Shown one piece after another: positions 49,068 through 61,423 of a stretch of DNA of 64,000 nucleotides. This DNA is from Fluoribacter gormanii. GTDB lineage: Bacteria; Pseudomonadota; Gammaproteobacteria; Legionellales; Legionellaceae. Every line of letters begins with the position of its first letter. Within the stretch, counting starts at the first letter, position 1. The notes beneath the pieces were generated by a model that ran no database searches, was not told the origin of the DNA, and worked only from the letters and a program-made list of their open reading frames with translations. Made by a program: the position numbers and the translations under genes. Where the stretch lies: NCBI RefSeq assembly GCF_900156395.1, contig NZ_FTNL01000001.1, forward strand, positions 22,290-86,289, read 5' to 3'.

Positions 49068-50693
49068 TTACCCCCGATCAACCCAATTTTTAACTACCTG
49101 TGCAACACGTTTGGGTTCTTTATCCACAACCTGCCGTAATAAATTTAATTGTGACTCATAATCATTTGCATCTTTGATTGAGATTGTTCCTTCGTAAGTT
49201 AAATCCCCTATAGGCTGTTCATCACTCTCGACTTTACCCTCATTTCGATTGCTGGCAAGGGTTTTAAGCATCGGTCTAAGTACGCCAAAAATTAAAGCAA
49301 GAACAAATAACGCAGCTACTGCCTGCTTCACTATGGACCAGAAAATGTCTTTCTGCCAAAAACGCTCCTCAGGAATAGCTGCGACAGGATCGGGTTTAAC
49401 GAAACTAGTATTGATTACATTCAAACTATCACCACGCTGTATATTTAACCCAATTGCATCTGCAACAAGCAATTTGATTTGATCAATTTCCTTTGGGGTC
49501 AAAGGAGTTTTGGTCATTTTTTTAGTTTTCTCATCCATGACCGCTCGGTTATCTACTAAAACTGCAACAGAGAGTCGTTTAATGGTCCCCGGTTGATTTT
49601 TAGTATGACTAACCGTTTTATCCAACTCGAAATTTTTGGTGCTTTGCGTACGCAAATCTGTGGATTGATTTGTATCCGATGCTGTTTGCGTTTGAGGTGG
49701 TCCATTTTTAGGAGGAGCATTCTTGGCTGCAAGAGCAGGATTCGATTGTGGTGTATTAGATAAAGTGCCTGGAACTCCCACAGCATCACTTGAGGAACTT
49801 CGTTTTTCCTCCATTGTTTGCTCGCTACGCAAAGAGGGTAGTTCGGGATTAAACATTTCTTGTGTTTGTTCGTAACTTGTAAAGTCAATATCAGCAGAAA
49901 CTTTTGCCCTAACTCGCCCATAACCAAGTATTGGCGTTAAAATATCCTGAATTTTTTGAGCATATTGATGTTCCAAATTTTGCCTATAGTCTAAATATCG
50001 CTCTGTATCTGTAAAAAAGGTTTGCCCCCCACCTTCATTTAGCAATTGCCCATCCTGATCGACAACTGTCACCCGACTTGCAGATAAATTTGGAATACTA
50101 GATGCAACTAAATTCACAATTGCTGCAATTGTATGTTTTTTAAGTTCTAAACCAGAATAGACATCAAGGAAAACTGAAGCGCTGGGCTCATGAGCATCGC
50201 GAACGAAAGCTGACTCGCGTGGAATTGCTAAATGAACTCGAGCTGATTTGATATCATTAAACTTACTTATAGTACGAGCTAGCTCAGCCTCTAGAGCTTG
50301 TTTATAACGCGCATTCTCCATAAATTGGCTGCTATTAAATGCATTAGCATTGGAAAAAAGTTCTTCTGAACCAACCGGATCACGAGGCAATCCTTCCATT
50401 GCCAATTTAAGGCGTGCATTTTGCAGATTATCAGCCGCAACCATAATCATGCTATTGCTATTATCAATCTTAAAATCAATTCCATTACGTTCAAGAGCAG
50501 ATACTACCTCAGCAGCGTCCCGTGCATTCATTTGGGTATATAAGGGAACGTAATTCGGATCGCGAGACCATAAAACAACAGCTAAACCAATTGCAATACT
50601 GGCAGCTACACCTACTAATAAACCAATTTGTCGAGCAATAGAGAGATTCGCAAATTTTGCTGCGACTGTTGATGCACTATCAGCCAATGCCAT
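49068..50693 (-). CDS. fliF: Flagellar MS-ring protein FliF
   Basis: A 541-residue inner-membrane ring protein. A transmembrane helix at about 26-46 and another at about 455-475 flank the periplasmic ring domains. YVPLYTQMNARDAAEVVSAL, KYKQALEAELARTIS-type sequence and ARVHLAIPRESAFVRD are hallmark segments. The C-terminal tail binds FliG, the next gene. Confidence 0.95.
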   Translation of the reverse strand: MALADSASTVAAKFANLSIARQIGLLVGVAASIAIGLAVVLWSRDPNYVPLYTQMNARDAAEVVSALERNGIDFKIDNSNSMIMVAADNLQNARLKLAMEGLPRDPVGSEELFSNANAFNSSQFMENARYKQALEAELARTISKFNDIKSARVHLAIPRESAFVRDAHEPSASVFLDVYSGLELKKHTIAAIVNLVASSIPNLSASRVTVVDQDGQLLNEGGGQTFFTDTERYLDYRQNLEHQYAQKIQDILTPILGYGRVRAKVSADIDFTSYEQTQEMFNPELPSLRSEQTMEEKRSSSSDAVGVPGTLSNTPQSNPALAAKNAPPKNGPPQTQTASDTNQSTDLRTQSTKNFELDKTVSHTKNQPGTIKRLSVAVLVDNRAVMDEKTKKMTKTPLTPKEIDQIKLLVADAIGLNIQRGDSLNVINTSFVKPDPVAAIPEERFWQKDIFWSIVKQAVAALFVLALIFGVLRPMLKTLASNRNEGKVESDEQPIGDLTYEGTISIKDANDYESQLNLLRQVVDKEPKRVAQVVKNWVDRG

Positions 50694-50706
50694 ATTAAAC
50701 TCCTAA

Positions 50707-51057
50707 TTATACTGGCATATTCATAATGTCTTGATATGCTTGTACCACTTTGTTACGAACTCGAACAGTAGCTTCAAGCCCCAAATTCGATTTTTGGGTT
50801 GCTATCATAACTTCCCCTAGACTTACATTAGGATCCCCCATTTCAAAACGGGTTTTTAAAGAATCAGCAGATTGGTTTAAGTCACTGACTTGGTTCATAG
50901 CTTGTTGGAAAACCGAGCCAAAAGGAGATTGATTTGCTTCTGTCTCAATAACTGATCCTTCAGCTTTAGCAGACATTGTTTTGATCTGATTTAGTAAGTT
51001 GACTGTATTAATTTCACTCATATCCCTATTTACCTCATTATTCGGTGTTTTATCCAT
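50707..51057 (-). CDS. fliE: Flagellar hook-basal body protein FliE
   Basis: A 116-residue rod/MS-ring adaptor. FGSVFQQAMNQVSDLNQSAD and SLGEVMIATQKSNLGLEATV are conserved FliE segments. First gene of the fliEFGHIJ block; the fleR gene ends 106 bases from... it starts upstream of it on the same strand. In Pseudomonas the same order is controlled by FleQ and sigma-54; I could not find a convincing sigma-54 site in this gap. Confidence 0.92.
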   Translation of the reverse strand: MDKTPNNEVNRDMSEINTVNLLNQIKTMSAKAEGSVIETEANQSPFGSVFQQAMNQVSDLNQSADSLKTRFEMGDPNVSLGEVMIATQKSNLGLEATVRVRNKVVQAYQDIMNMPV

Positions 51058-51162
51058 TTTAACGATTACCCGCGGATTCTCGATGCCAATAAAATCGCTT
51101 AATCCGCAGTTATGGTTTTTCCTTTATCGCAGGCCACCAAGTACCCAGGCCGCAAAAAATTT

Positions 51163-52476
51163 TTATACTGTATAACCTTCTTCGCGCATTTTTGCTAATT
51201 TATAGCGTAGTGTACGCTCACTTACACCTAATAAAGCAGCTACTTTCTGTCTATTTCCTTCATTCTCCAGTAATGTTTTTTCGATTAATTCGAATTCATG
51301 GATTTGTAAATTTTTACTGTTAGCACCTGGAGTAGTTTCCGGAACCAATGTAGCTGTTAATGACAATTGTAAATGCTCTGCTTCTATAATGCCTTGAGTT
51401 TGTAAAACTAAAGCGCGTTGAATCACATTATCTAACTCACGCGCATTCCCTGGCCATGGATACGCCAACATAAGTTTCTGAGCTGCTGGACAAATCACCG
51501 GAACCACGGGCTGTTTATGGTGACAGTGTTTACGAATCAGATAATTAGCCAATGGAATGATGTCGTTCTTTCTTTCACGTAAAGGGTGCCACTGTAAAGG
51601 GAAAACATTCAAACGATAAAATAAATCTTCCCTAAAACGACCAGCCTTTACTTCATCTTTAAGTTGTCTGTTCGTAGTAGCTAAAATGCGAACATCCAAA
51701 CTAATTGTTTTATTAGCACCGATACGCTCTACTTCTTTCTCTTGTAAAACACGAAGTAATTTAGCTTGCAGGCTTAAAGGCATTTCGCTCACTTCATCAA
51801 GAAGCAAAGTTCCTCCCTGCGCTTGTTCAAATTTTCCAGGAGTGGATTTGTAAGCTCCAGTAAATGAACCCTTTTCATAACCAAACAAAGTCGCCTCGAG
51901 CATTTGTTCAGGAATTGCAGCACAATTGATGGCAATAAAAGGTTGCTTTTTTCGGGGAGAATGATCATGTATAAAATGGGCCAAAACCTCCTTACCCGTT
52001 CCACTCTCGCCACTTATCATCACGCCAACATCCGATTGAGCTACTTTTAATGCCATAGTTAACAAGGCCTGACTTTTAGGATCTTTTGCAATGGGATCAC
52101 CAGTATCTTCATCAAACTCTACTTTGATGTATTGGTTGATTTTTTCAGTCAATACTTGAGCGCTGAATGGCTTTTGTAAATAGTCTACCGCACCATGATG
52201 AAGCGCATTAACTGCATCCTGTACTGATCCATAAGCGGTCATCAAAATCACAGGCAATCCAAGTCTTCTTTTTTGGATCTCTGCAAGCAATTGATTTCCA
52301 TCCAGTTCATCCATGCGAATATCCGTTAATACTACTGATGGATTATGGATTTCTAGAAGGGCCAAAGCCTCCTTGCCATCTTTAGCGGTAATATATGTAT
52401 GGCCAGCAATAGTCATTGTTTCAGCCAGCGCTTCTCTTAATACTGGATCATCTTCAACGATTAATACATGACTCAT
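51163..52476 (-). CDS. fleR: Sigma-54-dependent response regulator FleR
   Basis: A 437-residue NtrC-type activator. The receiver domain (1-120) has the acidic pocket VEDD and phosphoacceptor D52 in LTDIR. The AAA+ domain has Walker A GESGTGKE (156-163) and a sigma-54 contact loop that reads GSFTGA (203-208) instead of the usual GAFTGA. A Fis-type helix-turn-helix closes it (NRQKVAALLGVSERTLRYKL, about 410-430). Placed between fleS and fliE, as in Pseudomonas, it would activate middle-class flagellar genes. Confidence 0.9.
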   Translation of the reverse strand: MSHVLIVEDDPVLREALAETMTIAGHTYITAKDGKEALALLEIHNPSVVLTDIRMDELDGNQLLAEIQKRRLGLPVILMTAYGSVQDAVNALHHGAVDYLQKPFSAQVLTEKINQYIKVEFDEDTGDPIAKDPKSQALLTMALKVAQSDVGVMISGESGTGKEVLAHFIHDHSPRKKQPFIAINCAAIPEQMLEATLFGYEKGSFTGAYKSTPGKFEQAQGGTLLLDEVSEMPLSLQAKLLRVLQEKEVERIGANKTISLDVRILATTNRQLKDEVKAGRFREDLFYRLNVFPLQWHPLRERKNDIIPLANYLIRKHCHHKQPVVPVICPAAQKLMLAYPWPGNARELDNVIQRALVLQTQGIIEAEHLQLSLTATLVPETTPGANSKNLQIHEFELIEKTLLENEGNRQKVAALLGVSERTLRYKLAKMREEGYTV

Positions 52477-52512
52477 AGAAAAGTCCTTTTTCTAATTGTT
52501 ATAAAAAGGATA

Positions 52513-52589
52513 TCATCCTGAGCCTGTCAGAGCACTTCATGAAATTTAATCTAAGTTAAATCAGAAGCACTTTGCCATATTCAGGATGA
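52513..52589. repeat. Nested inverted repeat between fleS and fleR
   Basis: Perfect nine-bp outer arms tcatcctga (52513-52521) and tcaggatga (52581-52589) enclose an inner atttaa/ttaaat pair. This gives a foldable element of 77 bp in a 126-bp gap inside a two-component gene pair. There is no T-run. It looks like a small mobile palindrome. Confidence 0.6.
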
Positions 52590-52602
52590 CAACTCAACAT
52601 TT

Positions 52603-53604
52603 TTACGGCAAAAACAAATTAACTTGTGTACCAACTCCCTCAGCGGATTCTAAACTCAGTCGTCCACCATGTGCTTTTACTACCGCATAAACAACTGCTA
52701 AGCCCAAACCATTACCTTGGGCTTTTGTAGTATAAAAAGGAGAAAACGCTTGGTTTCTCACCTCTTCCGTCATTCCTTTACCATTGTCCTCTACTGATAT
52801 TTGTATACCTGAATTATCTATAGATGCAAGTGTTAAATTAATTTCTGTTGCATCTGATTGCAATGAATTGATCACCAAGTTTAAAACAGCACCAATTAAT
52901 GATTCTGCATGAATTAATGATTCACGAGTAGACAGTTGATTATTCACATTGAAGGAAACATTGTTAGCCAATACATAAGGCTGAGCACGTTGCACTAACA
53001 AAGAACACCAATAATTCATATCCATGCGCGTTGGCTCTATTGTAGTACCACGCGCAAATAGCAATAAGTCCTGGATTTGCTGCTCAATGCTGGTATGGCA
53101 TTCTTGCAATCGATGAATCCAATTTTGGGTACGCACTTCTAAATCGGGAAGATTATTTAAATGTTCTGTATACAACATCGCTGAAGCCAATGGTGTTCTG
53201 ATTTGATGTGCAAGTTGCGCAGTCATGGTACCAATTGAAACCAAACGCTTTTCATTTTCTTTAGCTTTCTCATAATCTCGAGTGGCAGTTATATCAGTTA
53301 AACTGACTAATATACCTGGCAAACTATCCAAAGTCGCGATTGCTACGTGGACTCGACGCCCATCCGCGAGGGAAACCTCATGCCCATCATCAGCGCGAGG
53401 AACAAAAGCACGTAAAATCACATCCAACCATAGGGAGTCGAGCAATCCATATCCCAACATTGCTTCAGCAGGTGGATTTAACCACACAATTCGCCCTTGA
53501 GAATTGATAATTACCAAAGCTGTTGGCAAACTGGATAAGATATCCCACTCAGAAAGAGGTATTTGTGGCCTTACGGCACATGTTTGGTAATTAGAATAAT
53601 GCAT
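52603..53604 (-). CDS. fleS: Two-component sensor histidine kinase FleS
   Basis: A 333-residue cytoplasmic kinase without membrane helices. A PAS domain (about 22-110; ALVIINSQGRIVWLNPPAEA) is followed by the phosphoacceptor His133 in LAHQIRTPLASAM and the ATP-binding domain (VEDNGKGM, FSPFYTTKAQGNGLGL). It would phosphorylate FleR, encoded next. First gene of the flagellar run on this strand. Confidence 0.9.
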   Translation of the reverse strand: MHYSNYQTCAVRPQIPLSEWDILSSLPTALVIINSQGRIVWLNPPAEAMLGYGLLDSLWLDVILRAFVPRADDGHEVSLADGRRVHVAIATLDSLPGILVSLTDITATRDYEKAKENEKRLVSIGTMTAQLAHQIRTPLASAMLYTEHLNNLPDLEVRTQNWIHRLQECHTSIEQQIQDLLLFARGTTIEPTRMDMNYWCSLLVQRAQPYVLANNVSFNVNNQLSTRESLIHAESLIGAVLNLVINSLQSDATEINLTLASIDNSGIQISVEDNGKGMTEEVRNQAFSPFYTTKAQGNGLGLAVVYAVVKAHGGRLSLESAEGVGTQVNLFLP

Positions 53605-53946
53605 ACTGGATGAAATTATTATAATTAATTAGATCACTGTAGCAAATTTAGAATAAAATGAAAATACATTTAAAATCATGCAATTAATTACTTAAATCAA
53701 CATTGCTTATTTTATTGACAAGAAATATTAACCATGATAATAATATTGATATTAAATTAATCAAAATAGTAGTTTTATGCCAATTATGCGTCGCAATATG
53801 AATATGTGCATGAGCAACCTGAACATTGTTTTTCAGGTTGGGTATGTGCAGTTGAATCTGGCGCTATAACCTCTCCGCAAACTCAATACCAATGTTCAGG
53901 ATATAATTTCAACAAAGCGCCTTTACTAAAATTAGAGGGCTTATTC
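53605..53946. other. Intergenic region upstream of the split toxin-domain gene
   Basis: A 342-bp AT-rich gap between the divergent fleS and 53947 genes, so it should hold promoters for both. A hairpin caacctgaa/ttcaggttg lies at 53816-53841. The frame of the following gene stays open back to 53773, but the extra residues do not look conserved to me. Confidence 0.4.
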
Positions 53947-54192
53947 ATGAGTATATGCATTTTAAAAGGGATAAACAGTGAATCAATTGATGAAATCAAT
54001 TATCCAATCATCAAGCAATGTTATCAGGAGTTAATTGACGCTTTAGTCAAAAAAGGCTTTTCACGAGAAAGCATCAAAATTTATTTTGATAATGAGAAGC
54101 GACAAATTCATTTTGACTACTATCCAGATGAACTGGAGGTTTTAATCACCTATACTGATTTTGATGAAAAACTACAACTTCATCTTACCTAA
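53947..54192 (+). CDS. Hypothetical protein, 81 residues, probably the 5' part of a split gene
   Basis: Starts at ATG 53947 behind GAGGG. The small acidic protein (ILKGINSESIDEINYP, then YFDNEKRQIHFDYYPDELEV) is not recognised. Its TAA stop (54190-54192) is directly followed, in the same frame, by 307 open codons that encode the toxin-domain protein. It may be a separate gene or the N-terminal part of one interrupted gene. Confidence 0.5.
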   Translation: MSICILKGINSESIDEINYPIIKQCYQELIDALVKKGFSRESIKIYFDNEKRQIHFDYYPDELEVLITYTDFDEKLQLHLT

Positions 54193-54288
54193 AAACCTTT
54201 TGCATCCAGTTGGGATGGCAACAGCTACCGTCTTTGGCATAATAAATCGGCGGCAGAATATGTATCTGAAATTAATTGGTTACGCCAG

Positions 54289-55113
54289 TTGTCCGTTGAA
54301 ATTGCACAACAAACCAATTATTCTCATTCTGGCTGGAGTTTTTCACAAGCATCACATTCTTATTTCTCAGTGCCACAAAGAAAAGAAGCATTAAAAAAAT
54401 CATTTGAAGAGTTGAAAAATAAAAAAACACTTCCTAAAGGAATCTTCTTAGGTGAAATTCATCACCACAAATTTCCTAAAAAATTTCTTGTTGAAAATCT
54501 AGAGTACTTTAAACAATTAGGAATAAAAACCTTATTTTTTGAGTTTCTTTTCTATGATCGTCATCAAAAATTGCTGGATGCATATTTTAATAACTCTAGT
54601 GAAGAACTTCCACCCGAGTTAGCGGCCTATCTATATTTCAAAGATGTAGCAAGTGGATGTGGATTTTCCGGTTACACTGATATAGTAAAAGCAGCAAAAA
54701 AAGCGGGGATTCGAGTAGTAGCCCTAGACTCTTATCCAGCAATTTTATCCTGTATTAAAAGTTTTCAAATCAAACACTTGAATGGAGACGAACTCTTTAG
54801 AATTCATAGTTTCAATGGTAATGCAGCGAAAATTATTGAAAAAGAAAACAATGAGGAGCCCTACCTGGCGTTTTTAGGTTTTGATCACAGTTACGTTAGT
54901 GAAAACTCTCGCTATAAAAACATCAAAAGTGTAGCAGAATTGTTACCCAATACATGTTCGGTATTTCTTACCGATGGCCAAGTAGCTTATAAAAATTTTT
55001 ACGCGCCTTTTTTTAGTTATGATAAACCATTGGTATTTAATTACAGTCGACATGATGAAGCAGGAGCGGATATTATTGAGTCAAGTTGGAATATTTCGGA
55101 TTGTAAATTTTAA
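54289..55113 (+). CDS. TIKI/ChaN-superfamily toxin-domain protein (Pasteurella toxin C2-like), 5' end disrupted
   Basis: At least 274 residues, read from TTG 54289. KGIFLGEIHHHKFPKKFLVE, with its GExH motif, then GIKTLFFEFL, GIRVVALDSY and FLGFDHSY, follow the pattern of the TIKI superfamily (TIKI, TraB, ChaN, EreA, C2 domain of Pasteurella multocida toxin). Such domains occur in Legionella proteins annotated as membrane-targeted effector toxins. The whole chain has no ATG codon and no ribosome binding site before the TTG. The frame is open and protein-like back to 54193 (WDGNSYRLWHNKSAAEYVSE), stopping at an in-frame TAA. A nonsense-mutated gene is the simplest reading. Confidence 0.6.
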   Translation: MSVEIAQQTNYSHSGWSFSQASHSYFSVPQRKEALKKSFEELKNKKTLPKGIFLGEIHHHKFPKKFLVENLEYFKQLGIKTLFFEFLFYDRHQKLLDAYFNNSSEELPPELAAYLYFKDVASGCGFSGYTDIVKAAKKAGIRVVALDSYPAILSCIKSFQIKHLNGDELFRIHSFNGNAAKIIEKENNEEPYLAFLGFDHSYVSENSRYKNIKSVAELLPNTCSVFLTDGQVAYKNFYAPFFSYDKPLVFNYSRHDEAGADIIESSWNISDCKF

Positions 55114-55171
55114 GAGGAAAAATATATGGGGTCGAAGGAACATTTAATACTCAAACTGCACTTGTAGTATT

Positions 55172-55259
55172 GTTGCCTGGGTGCAACACGGCGAAACCTG
55201 GATTAAGCGTTTTATTCGCATCAAATCCCGGGTTTCGCTGCCTGTACTCAGGCTACAAC
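55172..55259. repeat. Double palindromic intergenic repeat
   Basis: Outer arms related to GTTG-TAGCCTGAG (55172 onward and 55246-55259) enclose an inner pair gcgaaacctggatt (55191-55204) and aatcccgggtttcgc (55224-55238). It lies between convergent genes and is the most complete copy of the dispersed palindrome family in the window. Confidence 0.65.
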
Positions 55260-56570
55260 TCAACCAGGCTTAGATTCTTGCTTTTTTTCATCAAGTGATT
55301 TTAGAAATGCAAGCTTCTCTGCAATTTTTATTTCCAAACCACGAGGGGCTGGTTTATACCAACCAGGCTCTTGCATGTCATCAGGTAAATAATGCTCTCC
55401 AGCAGCATAAGCATGTGGTTCATCATGTGCATAACGATACTCTTTTCCATGTCCGAGATTTTTCATTAAACGAGTAGGTGCGTTGCGCAAATGAACTGGC
55501 ACTTCTCGAGATTTATCTCGTTTTACAAAATCCATCGCTTGATTAAAAGCAACATATGCTGCGTTACTTTTTGCAGCAATTGACAAATAAATGACCGCTT
55601 CTCCGAGAGCAAGTTCTCCCTCGGGAGAGCCTAGCCTCTCATAAGTTATTGCAGCATCGTTTGCAATTTGGAGAGCCCGTGGATCAGCCAAACCGATATC
55701 TTCCCAAGCCATCCTTACAATGCGTCGTGCCAAATAACGGGGATCCACCCCTCCATCCAGCATACGGCATAACCAGTATAGTGATGCATCAGGATTAGAA
55801 CCCCGAACAGATTTGTGTAATGCAGAAATTTGATCGTAAAAATTATCACCACTTTTATCAAAACGCCTGACCTGCTCTGCCAATGAATTTATGACAAATT
55901 TTTTAGTTACATGTGTATTATTCATTGCAGTACATGCCGTATGTAATTGCTCAAGACAATTTAAAAATCGTCTTGCATCACCATCAGCAAATCCAGTAAG
56001 TATTTCTATAGCATCGTCATCAAATTGAATATGGGAGAAAACAGCCTGATACGCCTTATGAAATAATCGTTTTAACTCTTCATCTGTCAATGATTTTAAA
56101 ACATATACCTGAGCACGTGATAATAAAGCTGAATTTACTTCGAAAGAAGGATTTTCTGTAGTAGCACCTATAAAGGTTACTAAACCAGATTCAGTATATG
56201 GCAATAATGCATCTTGTTGGGCTTTGTTAAAACGATGAATTTCATCAATAAACAATATGGTATGTTTATCTAGGTATAGGTTTTCTTGTGCTTTTTCGAT
56301 TGCTGCGCGAATGTCCTTAACCCCTGAAAACACGGCAGAAAGCGCTATCCATTCGCAATCAAAAGCTTCCGCAGTAATTCGAGCAATTGTTGTCTTGCCA
56401 ACACCTGGTGGTCCCCATAGAATCATCGAATGAAGTTTTTTAGCCGCAAAACTGAGCCGCAAAGACTTCCCTTCTCCCAATAAATGACTCTGACCAATCA
56501 CCTCATCCAGGCTTCTGGGTCTTAAGAGCTCCGCTAGTGGTGGCGTAGGCTTTGTCTCAAACAAACTCAT
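55260..56570 (-). CDS. rarA: Replication-associated recombination protein A
   Basis: A 436-residue AAA+ ATPase (MgsA/RarA) acting at stalled replication forks with [23 protein letters not shown] starts it, followed by Walker [10 protein letters not shown] (about 52-60), [19 protein letters not shown] and the C-terminal tetramer region ([24 protein letters not shown]). The start overlaps the lolA stop by four bases. The rarA-lolA-ftsK order is the same as in E. coli. Confidence 0.95.
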   Translation of the reverse strand: MSLFETKPTPPLAELLRPRSLDEVIGQSHLLGEGKSLRLSFAAKKLHSMILWGPPGVGKTTIARITAEAFDCEWIALSAVFSGVKDIRAAIEKAQENLYLDKHTILFIDEIHRFNKAQQDALLPYTESGLVTFIGATTENPSFEVNSALLSRAQVYVLKSLTDEELKRLFHKAYQAVFSHIQFDDDAIEILTGFADGDARRFLNCLEQLHTACTAMNNTHVTKKFVINSLAEQVRRFDKSGDNFYDQISALHKSVRGSNPDASLYWLCRMLDGGVDPRYLARRIVRMAWEDIGLADPRALQIANDAAITYERLGSPEGELALGEAVIYLSIAAKSNAAYVAFNQAMDFVKRDKSREVPVHLRNAPTRLMKNLGHGKEYRYAHDEPHAYAAGEHYLPDDMQEPGWYKPAPRGLEIKIAEKLAFLKSLDEKKQESKPG

Positions 56571-57175
56571 TGCTGTACCACATCAACCCCTTTTGGCGTT
56601 TTGAACTGAAACAAACCAGTAGCCAATTTAGGGTTTAATTTAATTTGAGATAATTGGACCGTAGTGACTTGGCCTAATTGATCGTATAACTCCAATCCAG
56701 TTAAGCTATTTTGCCGAAATACTAATTTTATTCGTTGGAAATTGGCTTTAGGCGATTTTGATTTTAAATCAAAAACAATTTCATTACCCATATTACTCTG
56801 AGTCACAGTAAAATCTCGGGTAACAGTATCGTCATAGCCACTTAAGAATAAAGCAGCGGTCCCACCTAAACCTTTTTTTTGTGTTTTAACAGTGACTTGC
56901 TCTAAGTCCTTATCATAAACCCAAATTTTTTGTCCATCGGCTACCATTAATTGCGCCATTGGCTGCAAAGTTTGCCAACGAAATCGACCAGGTCTCTGTA
57001 ATGCCATAGTTCCTGATGAACGAGACACTACTCGATGTTTTGCTTTTACAGATTGCTTGAAAACAGCGGTCATTGAACGAATACTATTTAATTTGGTCTG
57101 TAACAATACATCAGGAGTTTCACTAAACCCTGCAGTAGAAATGCTTAAGAGCAATGCTATTAATATTTTTTTCAT
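56567..57175 (-). CDS. lolA: Outer-membrane lipoprotein carrier protein LolA
   Basis: A 202-residue periplasmic chaperone that carries lipoproteins from LolCDE to LolB. A signal peptide (about 1-18) is followed by SIRSMTAVFKQSVKA and the half-barrel strands with RPGRFRWQTLQPMAQLMVADGQ, of which PGRFRWQ is the hallmark. Two bases downstream of ftsK and coupled to rarA. Confidence 0.93.
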   Translation of the reverse strand: MKKILIALLLSISTAGFSETPDVLLQTKLNSIRSMTAVFKQSVKAKHRVVSRSSGTMALQRPGRFRWQTLQPMAQLMVADGQKIWVYDKDLEQVTVKTQKKGLGGTAALFLSGYDDTVTRDFTVTQSNMGNEIVFDLKSKSPKANFQRIKLVFRQNSLTGLELYDQLGQVTTVQLSQIKLNPKLATGLFQFKTPKGVDVVQQ

Positions 57176-57177
57176 AA

Positions 57178-60618
<3,441 letters not shown>

Positions 60619-60630
60619 GTCTGATTAAAA

Positions 60631-60694
60631 TCAGGTACAGTGAAGTTGGTTGATAAAATAGAACCTGCTTCACTGCCACTAAATTGAAACCTGA
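60631..60694. terminator. Nested inverted repeat at convergent 3' ends of trxB and cNMP-protein gene
   Basis: TCAGGT (60631-60636) pairs with ACCTGA (60689-60694), and inside it CAGTGAAG (60638-60645) pairs with CTTCACTG (60668-60675). It lies just past the trxB stop and just before the opposite gene's stop, so it may terminate from both sides. No strong T-run is present. Confidence 0.45.
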
Positions 60695-60695
60695 C

Positions 60696-61337
60696 TTATA
60701 ATACCTTTGATGCTTTATTTTGATTCAGCATTTTCAATATAATATCTTTCCCCATAGCTTCTACCATTTTCATAAATAGTGGAGGTTTATTTTCTTGTAA
60801 GCGACGCAAATCGGAATAACTCCAGGATAAGTAATCTACAGGCTCTCGTGCGTAGATCGTAGTACTGGCCTTTCCATCTCTAAAATAACTCATCTCACCA
60901 ATAAAATGATATGGGCCCACCTCAATAATCGCTTCATCTACCTCAATATAAACCTGTCCTTTAGTAATCAACATTAAATTTTCTACTGGTGCCCCCTTGA
61001 TTAATATTTTTTTGTTTCTAGAAGTACCTCGTTCACTTAATTTAATCAGACGAATAAAGTCACTGGTTTGCATACTTACAAAAAATAAATCTTTTATTTG
61101 TTGTAAATCATAAGGCAAAACTTTAGGCATCAAATCTCTTAACAAAATACCTATCTGTACAAAATTAATAATTAACGAAGCAATAGCCCAATATGCAACT
61201 GGGGGCACATCAGCTAATGCTCCATAAAGTAAAAATGATAAATCAGATAATATGAAGATGGTGCGGATGAAGAGCACTTTTCTGAAACAGAGGCTGAGAA
61301 GCATTAAAATATTGCCCAAACTATACAGAAAGTCCAA
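60696..61337 (-). CDS. Membrane protein with cytoplasmic cyclic-nucleotide-binding domain
   Basis: About 213 residues. Three hydrophobic segments (FLYSLGNILMLLSLC, VLFIRTIFILSDLSFLLYG, WAIASLIINFVQIGILL) are followed by a CAP/cNMP-type beta-roll: ILIKGAPVENLMLITKGQVYI, then PYHFIGEMSYF in place of the phosphate-binding cassette. This layout resembles Popeye-domain proteins. I put the start at TTG 61337, because GGAGG lies six bases upstream. The longer reading to 61454 would overlap the aat start, and its extra part is not membrane-like. Ligand and role are unknown. Confidence 0.7.
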   Translation of the reverse strand: MDFLYSLGNILMLLSLCFRKVLFIRTIFILSDLSFLLYGALADVPPVAYWAIASLIINFVQIGILLRDLMPKVLPYDLQQIKDLFFVSMQTSDFIRLIKLSERGTSRNKKILIKGAPVENLMLITKGQVYIEVDEAIIEVGPYHFIGEMSYFRDGKASTTIYAREPVDYLSWSYSDLRRLQENKPPLFMKMVEAMGKDIILKMLNQNKASKVL

Positions 61338-61423
61338 TTGCTTCCTCCAATTCTCGCTTATAATAATTGTAGAATAAAAAAGATTTATAAGAGAAATGTT
61401 CCAGATAAATTGAGGAGTTTGAG

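Noticed and set aside
51058-51162. Sigma-54 promoter before fliE
   Set aside because: No site with both GG and GC elements at the right spacing was found; TTGGCATCGAG is only a half match.
54161-54394. 77-codon plus-strand frame overlapping the split toxin gene
   Set aside because: It is in a different frame from both protein-like parts and has no ribosome binding site; it is a shadow.
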